From the NCBI GenBank assembly GCA_963827935.1, contig CAWHCN010000004.1, forward strand, positions 186,001 through 250,000: a stretch of DNA of 64,000 nt. The letters run 5' to 3'. Shown here piece after piece: positions 9,938 through 20,216 of the stretch. This DNA is from DATFNV01 sp963827935 (GTDB lineage: Bacteria; Planctomycetota; Planctomycetia; Gemmatales; Gemmataceae). Below the pieces are notes generated by a model that saw nothing but the letters and a program-made list of their open reading frames with translations, searched no databases and was not told where the DNA came from. The stretch's first letter is position 1. Every line of letters starts with the position of its first letter. The position numbers and the translations under genes are program-made.

Positions 9938-11712
9938 GGTCGATTCGCCTGTCCCTTCTGGTCTACTTTTTGGCGCTGCTTGGCCGTGGCGCTGGGGGCG
10001 GTGTCGTTCCTGGTGTACCGTTCCAGCAAGGAAACCCTGGCGGAGAGGAACGTCGCGACCCGGAAGTTGATCGAGCGTCAATATGAGGATCTTCGAGCCA
10101 AGGAGCGTGTTCGCCTCGATGAGGCCCTGCTGTCCGACGCACGGCGCCTGGTCGATCACGCCCAGGTTCTGACGGACGGCCGTCCCGGTCAGCCCTCCTT
10201 CGAGGCCCCCCGCGTGTGGATACAGTCCACGGCGCGGCACACGGCCCAGGTGACGGGGCTGGTTTCAACGGGGAACGTCACCAGTGCCCTCTGGGCTTAT
10301 GCGGCCTTGAACCAGCTGGCGGGGCTGCCGCGATTCCCGTCCGCCGAGGTGAAGATCGACGATAGCGAGTTGCACGGGGACGACCCCGCCGATCGCCGCC
10401 GCCTGGTGGCGGACTACCTCGAAATCCAGTGCGGGTTCCCCAATCAGGTCACTTACCGCTCGCCCTCCCTGGACGGTGCCTGGCTGTCCGGCCTGCACGA
10501 GACGATTCCGCCAAAGGAATACCTCGGTCCGGAATACCGGGATGTCCCCTTGCAGTCGGACCTCAGCGTGCGCCGTGTCCTGTTCCGGTATTCGCTCCAC
10601 GTCAGCCACGGGTCGGGCACCGCATCCCAGGGCGGCACGGGGGGGACACGCGCACCGCGCCCGCCGCGTGGGGGGTTCCGCGTCTGGGCCACGGTGCTTG
10701 CCGCTTATGGCCCCAGCTGGTTGGATGACGCCAGCGCTCCCTTCCGGCGCAGCGCGACGAGGATCTGAGCAACCTGGAACAGCGGACCAACGGCTCGCTG
10801 ACCGAGCTTCGCAACCGTCTGCTTGGCATCAGCCTCGCCACCTTCGCCGCCGTCGTCCTGGGTGTTTACTTCCTCGTCCGCCTGGGCCTGATGCCACTGC
10901 AACGTCTGGGCGACGCGGTCAGCAAGGTGTCCGAGAAGGACTTCCATTTGCCGTTCGACGAGCCGCGGTTGCCGGCCGAGCTGACGCCTATCGTGGAACG
11001 CCTGAAGCAGGTGCTCGACCAACTCCGCCGTGCTTTCGAGCGTGAGAAGCAGGCGGCGGCCGATATCTCCCACGAGCTGCGCACTCCCGTGGCCGCCCTG
11101 CTCACCACCATTGACGTTTGTCTCAAGAAGCCGCGCAAGCCGGAAGAGTACCGCGAGGTCCTGGCCGAGTGCCGTGAAAGTGGTCAGCAGGTCAGCCAGC
11201 TGGTCGAACGACTCCTGACCCTGGCCCGCATCGACGCTGGCGTCGATCGGCTGCGCGTCGAGCGCGTGGATGTGGGTGCCCTGGCGGAACAATGTACGGC
11301 CCTGGTCCGCCCGCTCGCCGAGGCCCGTGGCGTGACCCTGCACCTGCACGGCTCGGACCAGGCGGTCCTCGAGGCCGACCCCAGCAAGCTGCGCGAGGTG
11401 CTGACCAACCTGCTGCACAACGCCATCGAATACAACCGGCCCGAAGGGAGCGTGGACCTGACCGTGGCCCGTGACAACGGCCACCTGCGGGTCGAGGTCC
11501 GCGACACCGGCGTCGGCATCGCCCCGGAAGCGCAGGCCCGCATCTTCGAGCGCTTCTACCGGGCCGACCCGTCCCGCCATGCCGAAGGATTGCACGCCGG
11601 CCTCGGATTGGCCATCGTCAAGGGGTACATCGACCTGATGGGCGGCTCGATCAATGTCGAGAGCGCCCCGGGGCAGGGCAGCACATTCCGGGTCGAGCTG
11701 CCGGCCGCATAA
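9934..11712 (+). CDS. Sensor histidine kinase (two frame breaks)
   Basis: A membrane segment at the N-terminus (frame change near 9978), a ~230-aa extracytoplasmic sensor region, a second membrane segment after the frame change near 10768 (LLGISLATFAAVVLGVYFLV), then HAMP. The H-box is ISHELRTP, the N-box NLLHNAIEYN and the ATP lid DTGVGIAP ... GLGLAIVKG. Forms a two-component pair with the upstream regulator. The signal sensed is unknown. Confidence 0.88.
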
Positions 11713-11831
11713 GACGACGATCGACGCCTGGAAGGAAGGCCGCGAGCCATGACCACATTGGCGACATTGCCCCGCAGCCACGCCGGCCCACGACGCTGCC
11801 GCGCAACACCTACCTCGATGACCCCGAAGTA

Positions 11832-12395
11832 GTGCTGATGCTGCGCGTGCAGGACGGCGACGATGGCGCCTTCGCGGAGCTGGTGGATCGCTACCGCCTC
11901 CGGGTCTTTGGCAGCTTCATCAAACGGCTGGGCGATCGGCAAGAGGCCGAGGACCTGACCCAGGAAGTGTTCCTGCGGCTGTACCGTTCGCGGCACACGT
12001 ATCAGCCGCGCGCGCGGTTCGCCACCTGGCTGTTTCATGTCTCGCAGAATGTGGCCCGCAACGCCCTGCGCTCGCGGCGGCGTCGGCCGGCGCTGCGCCT
12101 GGAGGCCCTGGCCTCGCCCGCTGACCCCGGCGCCGCCGAGGCCTACCTGACCGACCGCGGCGAAGAGCCCTCCCGCCCGATGGAACGCACCGAGCTGGCC
12201 GGCGTCGTCCGGGCCGCCGTGTCGGCCCTCGGCCAGCGGCAGCGTGCCGCCATGGAGCTGCACCAGTTCCACGACCGCACCTACGCCCAGATTGCGGAAG
12301 AACTGGACATGACCCCCAAGGCCGCCAAGAGCCTCCTCTACCGCGCCCGCAACGAGCTGCGCGAAGCGCTGGAACCGTTCATGGCGGCCGTTTAG
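11832..12395 (+). CDS. ECF-type RNA polymerase sigma factor
   Basis: 187 aa from GTG at 11832. Region 2 is clear (RQEAEDLTQEVFLRLYR, FATWLFHVSQNVARN), as is region 4 (YAQIAEELDMTPKAAKSLLY). The coding frame continues upstream of 11832 (LPRNTYLDDPEV), so the real start is probably nearer the ATG at 11749 with a lost frame. It follows the two-component system closely. Confidence 0.88.
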   Translation: MLMLRVQDGDDGAFAELVDRYRLRVFGSFIKRLGDRQEAEDLTQEVFLRLYRSRHTYQPRARFATWLFHVSQNVARNALRSRRRRPALRLEALASPADPGAAEAYLTDRGEEPSRPMERTELAGVVRAAVSALGQRQRAAMELHQFHDRTYAQIAEELDMTPKAAKSLLYRARNELREALEPFMAAV

Positions 12396-12462
12396 ACTCT
12401 CGCCGCCACGTGTTGAGGGTCCTGCCCGAGCTTATCTGCGAAGCCGAGCAAGCGTAGCAAGC

Positions 12463-12544
12463 GTAGGGTGCGTCAAGCGTACTCGCGCCGACGCACCGGG
12501 GGTAGGAGCGGTGCGTCGGCGCGAGTACGCTTGATGCACCCTAC
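12463..12544. repeat. Long palindrome, GTAGGGTG type
   Basis: 36-bp arms (12463-12498 and 12509-12544) with one mismatch around a 10-bp loop. The outer GTAGGGTG...CACCCTAC is shared with the palindrome at 18350-18430 and the degenerate copy near 63779. It lies between the sigma factor and the next plus-strand gene and could act as a terminator or attenuator in RNA. Confidence 0.85.
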
Positions 12545-12610
12545 AGTTCCGTGCGCGGCTCTATCTACGTCCTCCCTGCGGCGGTAGAATTGCTTTCTCG
12601 GGAGGCGACC

Positions 12611-13355
12611 ATGCGCATAACCACGGCCTCGCTATTGACGCTGGTTCTGACGATGGCCGCTGCCGCGCGCCGACGACCGTGCCCAGGCACTGATCGTCAT
12701 TGAGGCGGCGATCAAGGCTCACGGCGGTGCCGACGCCCTGGCCCGGACCCGGACCATGGTGGCCCAGTCGGCGGGGCAGATGACGGTGGCCGGGCAGGAC
12801 GAGGCCTTCGCCGGCGAGGTCACGTCTCGCCTGCCCCAGCAATTCCGTCACTACGAGGTGCTGCAGGTCGGCAACCAGTCGTTGCAAGTGCTCGTGGTGG
12901 TGAACGGCGACCGGGGCTGGCAGAGCAGCGGCGGCGCCGTCGTCGCCATCGCGCCCGAACGCCTCAAGGAGCTGCGCGAGGAGGCCTACGCCCAGTGGCT
13001 GACGACCCTGCTGCCGCTGAAGCAGAAAGCCGCCCTGCACGTTGCGTCACTGCCCGAGGCGAAGGTCAACGGCAAGCCAACGCTCGGAGTGAAGGTGTCG
13101 AGCAAGGAGCACGCCGAGGTCCGGCTGTACTTCGACAAGAAGAGCGGGCTGCTGGTCAGGATGGAGCGCACCGCGGCCGAGGCCGGTCAGTCGGTGACTC
13201 GGGAAGAGACTTACCGGGGCTACAAGGAGTTCAACGGCGTCAAGCTGCCGACGAAGATTATCCAGACGGTCGGTGGCAAGAAAGTGCGAGAGATCACCGA
13301 GGCGTCATATCGCTTTCCTGAGCGGATCGAGGAGGCGACGTTCGCGAAACCGTGA
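12611..13355 (+). CDS. Secreted LolA-like lipoprotein-carrier-type protein (frame break)
   Basis: ATG at 12611 follows GGGAGGCG. A signal peptide (MRITTASLLTLVLTMAAA) runs into a frame change near 12668. The mature part (IEAAIKAHGGADALARTRTM ... LYFDKKSGLLVRME ... YKEFNGVKLPTKI) resembles the beta-rich outer-membrane-lipoprotein-sorting fold common in planctomycete secreted proteins. Cargo unknown. Confidence 0.65.
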
Positions 13356-13723
13356 CGGGCCGGCAGCGATCGGAGGGGCAGGTTTCGGCGCATCGAAATC
13401 GCAACGTAACGATCGATCGTGTTTCGATTTGGAAACGTGCCTCATCGCTCCGGGCCGGCAGGCATTGATTGAAGATGCAACTATGAACGAACTTACATCT
13501 TTGCATGTCGCCGTTGATCGCCGTGCCGATGCGGGCACGGTTTTTGCTCCGATATTCGTTCCCTCCGAGGATCAGGGGCGGCCTTCCCGGTAGCCCCACC
13601 TGCCCGTCTGCATGCCCGCGAGCCCGAGAGCGACGGACCCAGTCGCAAACATGCGCGAGGTTCGGTTCATCGTAGGCACGGGCGCAGATCGCCCTGCCCT
13701 GTTGCTCCGTTCCCAGGAGGCGA
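13356..13723 (+). other. Intergenic region, no gene seen
   Basis: 368 bp between the LolA-like gene and the glycosyltransferase cluster. Small open frames exist on both strands but none has a recognisable domain or a convincing ribosome-binding site. It probably holds the promoter of the glycosyltransferase genes. Confidence 0.4.
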
Positions 13724-14743
13724 ATGAGAATGACCGACCTGGATTGCGCGAGCACCCCGCGGATTTCCGTCATTGTTGAGGGATACAACGAAGCCGCCGA
13801 TGTCGGACGGGTGGATCAGTTTTCCATCGAGGAGACCCTGGAGGCGCTGAAGAAGCAGGATTATTGCCTGGACCAGGTGGAGGTGCTGTTACTTGGCAGC
13901 AGTTTCCAGGTGGCCCAGTGGAAGGAGAAGTTTCGCGATCCCGGACCTTTCGCGGCCTTGCGTTTTGTCGAGGTCGACGGGGCTCAATACTACGAGCTGA
14001 AGAACAAAGGTGCCGAGGTCGCCGCGGGGACAATCCTCGCCTTTGCCGATGCCGACGCGACCCCGGGGCCGCGCTGGCTCTCCGCCATCGCCGAAGCGAT
14101 CGAACGGGGCGCCACACTCACGGTGGGCCCCTCCCTCTTCCGATGGAAAGGCGGGGAAGGAGGCGCTACGTCCTTCCTGCAAGTCGTGGGGTCGATCACC
14201 TGGGGGTTCGTCGTCGGCTACGACGCCGGTGGCGGCCGGACTGCTCCCGCGGGGATGCTCGGACACAACTTTGCTGTCAGGGCCGATACGTTTCAACGCT
14301 ACCTTTTCCAGGACGACCTCGGGAGGACCCTGGGCTCGTCGCTGCTGTTCGGCCGTCTGCGCCAGGACGGCGTGCCGATGGCATTTCACGCGCAGCAGCA
14401 GGCCGCCCATATCTACACCGCTCGGTGGTGGCTATTGCGCTATCACCCCCGAGTTGGGTACGAAATCTACCGGTTGATGCGGACGAACATGAGCTTCCCG
14501 AACCGGTGGATCGCCCGGACAGGACCCTTGCAGCCGCTCCTGCACATGGGCTTGTACGTGCTCATGGACGGCCCGCGCTGGATTCGCTACAGCACGGCCC
14601 TGCGTTTGCCCGCCTGGCGGCGCGTCGCGCTGTTGCCGCTCGTCGCGGCTTTGTCGGTCCTGGCGAGGGTTGCCGAAATGGTCGGCATGTGCGGCGCCAT
14701 CGTGGCACCGGAACGGATGAAACGCTGGGCCGAAACGAGTTGA
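13724..14743 (+). CDS. Glycosyltransferase family 2 protein (first of three)
   Basis: 339 aa, starting MRMTDLDCAS after an AGGAGGC site. The GT-A fold starts at ISVIVEGYNEAADV. The DxD-like nucleotide-sugar site is LAFADADATPGPRW. C-terminal hydrophobic segments (LLPLVAALSVLARVAEMVG) suggest membrane attachment. The stop overlaps the next gene (TGATG at 14741-14745). Likely part of an exopolysaccharide or surface glycan cluster; the sugar is unknown. Confidence 0.85.
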   Translation: MRMTDLDCASTPRISVIVEGYNEAADVGRVDQFSIEETLEALKKQDYCLDQVEVLLLGSSFQVAQWKEKFRDPGPFAALRFVEVDGAQYYELKNKGAEVAAGTILAFADADATPGPRWLSAIAEAIERGATLTVGPSLFRWKGGEGGATSFLQVVGSITWGFVVGYDAGGGRTAPAGMLGHNFAVRADTFQRYLFQDDLGRTLGSSLLFGRLRQDGVPMAFHAQQQAAHIYTARWWLLRYHPRVGYEIYRLMRTNMSFPNRWIARTGPLQPLLHMGLYVLMDGPRWIRYSTALRLPAWRRVALLPLVAALSVLARVAEMVGMCGAIVAPERMKRWAETS

Positions 14744-15693
14744 TGCGCGACAGACTAGCGTCCTTCAGTCCTGCATCGGCTTTCGGAGTCGCGGCTGCCA
14801 TGCTCCTGCCGTCCGTTTCCGTCATCATCCCTGTCTATGACGATGCCGGGCGGTTGGCCCTGTGTCTTGAGGCGCTGGAACGGCAGACCTATCCGTCGGC
14901 CCTCTACGAAGTGATCGTTGTCGATAACGCTTCGGAGGAGGACCTCACCCCCGTCGTCGCCCGCTTCGGCCGCCAGCGCCTGGCCCGGGAAGAGCGACCG
15001 GGGTCGTACGCGGCCCGCAACAAGGGGCTCTCTCTCGCCACGGGTGAAGTGATCGCCTTTACTGATGCCGATTGTCTTCCGAACGCGGACTGGATTGAGC
15101 AGGGCGTGGGCGAACTGCAAAGGCAGGAGAACTGCGGCCTGGTCGCCGGAAGGGTGGACATTTTCCCCCACGATCCGGCGCGCCCGACTGCCGTCGAACT
15201 GTACGAGTGCGTGACCGCGTTACCGCAGAGGCAATTCATCGAACGCGGGCGCTTCGGGGCGACGGCGAACTTGTTTACGTTCAAGCGGATCGTCGAAACG
15301 GTTGGCCCATTCGACGGCAACGTCAAGTCCGGCGGGGACGTCGAATGGGGACAGCGCGTGGCCGCGTTTGGTTACCAGTTGATTTATTCTGACGCTGCTC
15401 GTGTTGCCCACCCAGCCAGGCACTCGTTTGCAGAACTGTACAAGAAGGTTACACGGACGATTGGCGGGGTACACGACGCGAAAGGGAAGAAGGATCGATC
15501 GTTCCTGGGCATTGATCGGTGTTTGCTTGCGGACCTCGTACCCCCGCTGAAGAATGCCGCCGTAGCCCTGTGCGACGAACGCTTGAAGTCGCGCGGCGAC
15601 AAACTCAAGGTCGTCGCCGTTACGTTTTTTGTGCGTTATGTCGAGGCCTGGGAGCGGATTCGGCTCCGCTTGAAGGGAGTATCGCGGAGGTAG
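14743..15693 (+). CDS. Glycosyltransferase family 2 protein (second)
   Basis: 316 aa. The start ATG overlaps the preceding stop. It has the N-terminal PSVSVIIPVYDDAGRL of GT2 enzymes, the VDNASEEDL loop, the metal site AFTDADCLPNADW and the acceptor-side GGDVEWGQRV motif. No membrane segments are evident. It lies in the same transcription unit as the flanking glycosyltransferases. Confidence 0.9.
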   Translation: MRDRLASFSPASAFGVAAAMLLPSVSVIIPVYDDAGRLALCLEALERQTYPSALYEVIVVDNASEEDLTPVVARFGRQRLAREERPGSYAARNKGLSLATGEVIAFTDADCLPNADWIEQGVGELQRQENCGLVAGRVDIFPHDPARPTAVELYECVTALPQRQFIERGRFGATANLFTFKRIVETVGPFDGNVKSGGDVEWGQRVAAFGYQLIYSDAARVAHPARHSFAELYKKVTRTIGGVHDAKGKKDRSFLGIDRCLLADLVPPLKNAAVALCDERLKSRGDKLKVVAVTFFVRYVEAWERIRLRLKGVSRR

Positions 15694-15717
15694 AGTGCCT
15701 GGACGCACACTGGACAC

Positions 15718-16638
15718 ATGACCGAAAGCTGCGCGAGGAATCCCATGACGGTCGCCGCCTCCGTGATTATCCCAACCTGCAATCGCGCCGCGGATTTGCA
15801 CCACTGTTTGCACGCCCTGGCGGAACAGTCGCTCAGCCCCGCGCAATTCGAGGTTCTCGTCATCGACGACGGCTCGTCAGACGACACCGCAAAGGTGGTG
15901 GAGACGTTCCGAGGCAACTCGCACCTCGACGTGCGTTACCATTATCAACCCAACCGCGGTCCTGCCGCGGCACGAAACCGCGGGATCGGCTTGGCACGCG
16001 GAGACCTCGTCGCCTTCACCGACGACGATTGCCGGCCCGATCCCGAGTGGCTGGCGGACCTCCTCGCGGCGTTGCCGTCCGACTCACGCTGTGCCGGCGT
16101 CGGGGGCAGGACGATCCGCTTGCGCGAAAGCATGACGGCTCGGTACATGGACGCCATCGGCATGATGAACCCTCGCATCAAAGGGGATCAAGTGCTGTGG
16201 TTGGTGACCGCTAACGCCCTCTATCGACGTAGCTGTCTGGAAGAGATCGGCGGGTTCGATGAGCGGTTCCCCAGGCCCGGCGGGGAGGATGTGGACCTGT
16301 CCGCTCGACTTCGTTCCCATGGGTATTATTTCACGACCACGGTGCGAGCCCTCCTCCGCCACAACCACCGGGACACGCTGCGGGGCCTGTTTGCAACGTT
16401 TGTTTGCTACGGGCAAGGCGAGGCGCAGCAGGTGAAGCTGGGTCGCAAGAACGGCCCTTGCCACCGGCTGCTGGCCGCTTTTCTCGTCTGCTGCCTCGGT
16501 CACTTCGCCGTCGAAGCGTTCAAGCTCGCCCTGGGCCCGCGGTTCCGGCTCCGCGATCGTCTGGGGTTCCCGCTGCTGCGTTTCCTTTCCAATGCCGGCA
16601 TCTTCGTTGGCTATGCGTTACAGGGAAGGAGTGGGTGA
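15718..16638 (+). CDS. Glycosyltransferase family 2 protein (third)
   Basis: 306 aa from 15718; an in-frame Met nine residues later (MTVAASVIIP) is an alternative start. Visible motifs: VSVIIP-like start, IDDGSSDDT, AFTDDDCRPDPEW, and the GGEDVDLSARL acceptor motif. The C-terminus has a hydrophobic segment (LLAAFLVCCLGHFAVEAF). It ends the glycosyltransferase cluster and faces the convergent mlaD gene. Confidence 0.9.
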   Translation: MTESCARNPMTVAASVIIPTCNRAADLHHCLHALAEQSLSPAQFEVLVIDDGSSDDTAKVVETFRGNSHLDVRYHYQPNRGPAAARNRGIGLARGDLVAFTDDDCRPDPEWLADLLAALPSDSRCAGVGGRTIRLRESMTARYMDAIGMMNPRIKGDQVLWLVTANALYRRSCLEEIGGFDERFPRPGGEDVDLSARLRSHGYYFTTTVRALLRHNHRDTLRGLFATFVCYGQGEAQQVKLGRKNGPCHRLLAAFLVCCLGHFAVEAFKLALGPRFRLRDRLGFPLLRFLSNAGIFVGYALQGRSG

Positions 16639-16645
16639 ATCGGAG

Positions 16646-16656
16646 GTAACCGTTCA
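16646..16656. repeat. Solo IS66-type terminal sequence
   Basis: The 11-mer GTAACCGTTCA, identical to the terminal sequence of the IS66 element at 25399-26887, stands alone here, 8 bp after a stop codon. No second end and no transposase are nearby. It may be a footprint or excision scar, or chance. Confidence 0.4.
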
Positions 16657-16753
16657 CGGCTCTGCCTGCTGGAGGCCGATTTGTTTGTTTTGCCGTGGCT
16701 TCGGCCACATGGGCCGGTGGCTTCCGGGATGGGGGGGGTGTCCGAGGGGGTGC

Positions 16754-16812
16754 GGAAACGAATGTCCCGAAGTCATGGCGCAGCATGAGGTTAGGACATC
16801 GCATTCGTTTCC
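16754..16812. terminator. Hairpin between convergent genes
   Basis: GGAAACGAATG at 16754-16764 pairs with CATTCGTTTCC at 16802-16812. It sits between the ends of the glycosyltransferase (plus) and mlaD (minus) genes, where a shared terminator would be expected. There is no clear T-tract. Confidence 0.4.
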
Positions 16813-16831
16813 GTCCCGCCCCACCGCCCCC

Positions 16832-18296
16832 CTACGGCTTGCTCCACATCGGTAGCGGCAACGCCGTGGGCGATTCCTTCAGGCCGCTGCTGGGACTGAT
16901 GGCCCCGCGAACGCCTAGCGATTCCGGATGGCGGGCGATCTTGTCGGTGAAGACGTTCACGTCACGCAGGATTGGCTCCAGCTTGGGCATCAACCGCGTC
17001 AGGATGCAGGCCGCCTCGTCGAGGTGGTTGTAAAGGGACGGATCGTTGAGCAGCTTCTTCAGCGTGCCGTCGCCGCGGTCGATCGCCTTGAGCAATTCCT
17101 GCACGTCGGCCAGGACCGCATTGAGGCGTGCGGTGCCCTCGTCGAAGTTCTTGGCCATGCTGGTGCTCCGCTCGGCGAACGGCTTGGTCGCCTGTTGCAA
17201 GTTGCTCATAACCTCGTCGGTCTTGGCCAGGGAATCGTTGACCCGGCGCATCGTCTTCTGGCTCTCGCGGAGCAGTTCGTCGGTGTTCTTGCTGATGCTC
17301 GGCAGGTTCTCGGTGCCGGTGCGGAGGTTCTTCAGGGCCGCGGTCAGGTTCCGCTGGTTTTCGTCGCTCAGTACATTGCCGACGCGCTTCAGCGAGGTGT
17401 TCAGGTTATCCACCGCCTCGCCGATCTTGTCCTCATTCTTGTCGAGGATCAACTTGGCTCGTTCGCCGGTGCGCTGCCAGGTGATGAGCGAGGCCTGGAG
17501 CTGATCGTTGGTCTTCTTGATGTCGGGAATCGCCTCGCGGCTGTCCTTGGCCAGGTTGCCGATCTCGGCGTTAGTCTTGCGCAGCTCGGGGATGACGTCG
17601 TTGGCGGAGCGGGCCAGGCTGCCGATGTCGGTGGCCGCCTTCTTGATCTCGGGGACGGCCTCGCGGGTGGCCTGGGCCATGCCGCGCACCTCGTCGTTGG
17701 TGCGGCGCAGCTCCGGCACCATCTCGCGTGGCCCGGGCCAGGTCGCGGTACTCGCGGCCGTTTCCTCCAGCAGGGGGGCCGCCTTTTCGTAGCGCTGCAC
17801 CGCTTTGCGGATGTCGTTCAGCGCTTCCTGCGTGGTCGGCAGCACATCCGAGGCCTGGGCGAGCAAGGTATTGACGCTCGGCTTCGCGCGCACCGGCCAG
17901 CTCCACGCCGGGCGGAATAGGGGTGCGATCGGGCGGCTGGCCCTCGGCACGGACCGGGACGAAGTCGATGGACGTATCGCCCCCCAGCAGCCCATGCACC
18001 AGCGTGGGCTGCTCGCTCTTCCGCAGCGTGTACTGATGCTCGATGATGATCTGAACGCGCACCTCCCCGGTGTCATCGTCCAGGCTGATGCTCTTGACCT
18101 CGCCGACGCGGACACCGGAGCGGCGGACCGGTGTGCCCTGCTCGACGCCGGGCGCATCGCTGAAGCGCACGGTGTATTCGTGGGCGCGAATGAAGAGCCG
18201 GGGGAAGCTGCCGAACAGCGTGATGAGCACGGCCAGCAGCAGGAAGCCGGCCAGCACGAACACGCCGATGCGGAACCGCAATGATTGCTCGTTCAT
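16832..18296 (-). CDS. mlaD: MlaD-like MCE domain lipid-transport protein (frame breaks)
   Basis: Starts MNEQSLRFRIGVF at 18296 with one N-terminal membrane anchor (VLAGFLLLAVLITLF). The MCE domain follows (VRFSDAPGVEQGTPV, SGVRVGEVKSI). A long coiled-coil helical tail contains repeated blocks such as VPEIKKAATDIGSLARSAND. Frame changes lie near 17885 and 17735. It follows mlaE and mlaF on the same strand, giving the E-F-D core of a phospholipid ABC transporter at the inner membrane. Confidence 0.85.
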
Positions 18297-18349
18297 GGTG
18301 CATTCCGCAGTGGCTAGTGGCCAGTGGCTAGTGGCTAGCAGCAGAGGCC

Positions 18350-18430
18350 GTAGGGTGGGTCGAGCGGAGCGAGACCCACCGGGAGTTATCGAGGCGTGCG
18401 GTGGGTCTCGCTCCGCTCGACCCACCCTAC
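18350..18430. repeat. Long palindrome, GTAGGGTGGGTCGAGCG type
   Basis: Perfect 32-bp arms at 18350-18381 and 18399-18430 around a 17-bp loop, in the mlaF-mlaD gap. An outer layer of GGCTAGTGG/CCACTAGCC repeats surrounds it (18311-18340 and 18438-18465). Same family as 12463-12544 and 63779-63836. Confidence 0.85.
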
Positions 18431-18452
18431 AGCTACAGCTAGCCCCTGGCCA

Positions 18453-19218
18453 CTAGCCACTACTCCTGGCCAGCTCCATCAACCGATCGCGCGCCTGTCC
18501 CTCGACGAACTGGCGCACGCGCTGGTCGGGGCAGCGTTGCAGCTCGTCGGGGGTGCCCTGGAAGATCACCTGGACCTCGCCGGCTTTGAGGCGTGGCAGG
18601 GGGTGCAGCATCACCACGCGGTCCGCCACCTTGGCGACGGTCTTCATATCGTGGGTCACGACGATGCTGGTCACCGGGTGTTGGCGGCGGGTCTGCAGGA
18701 TCAACTCGTTGATCACGTCGGTCATGATCGGGTCGAGTCCGGTGGTCGGCTCGTCGTAGAGCATGACCTCCGGATCGAGGGCGAGGGCCCGGGCCAGGCC
18801 GACCCGTTTTTTCATGCCGCCGGACAGCTCGGCCGGCTTCTTCTCCTCAACGCCGGCGGGCAGGCCGACTTCCTGCAGGCGCTGGCGGACGATCTCGCGG
18901 ATCTCGGCTTCCGGGTGACCCCCCTTGGCCCGCAGGCCAAAGGCGACGTTGTCGTAGACGGACAGGCTGTCGAACAGGGCCGCCCCCTGAAAGAGGAAGC
19001 CGAAGCGCAGCCGCTGGGCCGTCAGCTCGCGGTCGCTGAGGTCCGCCAGCACCTTGCCGTCGAAGACCACTCGCCCCGCGGTCGGCCGAAGCAGGCCGAT
19101 AATGAGTTTCAGCAGCACCGTTTTGCCGCAGCCGCTTTCGCCGATGACCGCCAGCGTTTCGCCGCGCCGCACCTGGAGGTTCGATGTCGCGCAGCACCGG
19201 TTGCGGGCCAAACTGCAT
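18453..19218 (-). CDS. mlaF: MlaF-like ABC transporter ATP-binding protein
   Basis: Walker A GESGCGKT, signature LSGGMKKRVG, Walker B VMLYDEPTTGLDP and H-loop VVTHDMKT are all present. The N-terminus is uncertain. ATG at 19218 (MQFGPQPVL) reads into an extra base near 19187, after which the correct frame gives LQVRRGE. The coding frame continues a little upstream of 19218 without a usual start codon. Energises the MlaE/MlaD lipid transporter encoded on both sides. Confidence 0.88.
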
Positions 19219-19278
19219 GCCCAGGTGTTCGCAGGCAATCAGAGGACCGGAGGGTGCGCCGATGGGGACGACCGCTTC

Positions 19279-19311
19279 GTTTAACCGCCGCCCGCAGGGC
19301 GGCGGCTAAAC
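19279..19311. repeat. GTTTAGCCG-type palindrome between mlaE and mlaF
   Basis: A near-perfect hairpin of GTTTAACCGCCGCCC and GGGCGGCGGCTAAAC with a short loop. The same outer GTTTAGC/GCTAAAC arms recur at 44987-45016 and 51415-51476, and the left arm alone near 9151, 25208, 40593 and 50172. Confidence 0.8.
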
Positions 19312-19312
19312 A

Positions 19313-20148
19313 TTAGAACACCTTGGCCCCGTTCATGGGCCACAGGAAATCGTGCAGGTTATTCAGGAACATCGCCAGGAAGAAATCCAGCACCAGGATG
19401 GCGATGAAGGAGGCGACGAAGGCCTCCGTGGCGGCCCGGCCGACGCCCTCGGCTCCGGCCTTGCTGTGAAAGCCGCGGTGGCACGAAATCACCGCAATCG
19501 CCGCTCCGAAAAAGGTCGGCTTGATCAGGCCGGTCACCACGTCCCAGAGGCTCAGCATCGTCTGCGTGTGCTGCCAGTAGTAATGGGCCTCGACGTGGTA
19601 GACGCGGATGCAGATGAAGGCGCCGCCCATCACGCCCATGAAGTCGGCCATCACCGTCAACAGCGGAATCAGCAGCACACAGGCCAGGAAGCGCGGCACC
19701 ACCAGGTAGTGCACCGGGTCGGCGCCGAGGCAGGACAGGGCATCGACCTGCTCGGTGACGCGCATGGTGGCCAGCTCGGCGGCCATCGCGCTGCCGACCC
19801 GGCCGGCCAGCATCGTCGCCGCCAGCACGGGCCCCAGCTCGCGCACTACCGAGATGTTGATGATCCCACCGAGGTGCGTCGCCAGCCCCAGCTGGTGGAA
19901 CTGGCCATACGACTGCACGGCCAGCACCATGCCGATGAACAGCCCGGTGATGGAGATGACCGGCACGCTGCGGACGCCGACGGAGTAGAGGGCCGGCAAC
20001 AGTGTCCGGGTAAACGGCCGGCGCGGGCCAGCCAGCCCACCGTCTGGGCCGCGAACAGGCTCACGTCCCCCAGAGCGACCAGGGTGGTGTAAACCGGCGA
20101 CCCCAGGGCCGACAGCCCGCCGGCCGCGTCCCGATCCGCGCTGGCCAT
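19313..20148 (-). CDS. mlaE: MlaE-like ABC transporter permease
   Basis: ~277 aa starting MASADRDAAGGLS at 20148; the frame changes near 20010. The MlaE signature region is clear: ISITGLFIGMVLAVQSY, LGPVLAATMLAGRVGSAMAA, MRVTEQVDALSCLG, with five to six membrane segments and the terminal FLNNLHDFLWP. It forms the inner-membrane channel of the lipid transporter with MlaF and MlaD. Confidence 0.88.
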
Positions 20149-20216
20149 CAATGGTGCTCCTTCGCAGTGCGTGCGTCTCCTTTCTTCGGATCGGCAAACG
20201 GGGTGGAGCGGGCAAA

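Noticed and set aside
9215..11781. Long minus-strand open frames across the two-component genes
   Set aside because: They mirror the response regulator and kinase, whose motifs are unmistakable on the plus strand.
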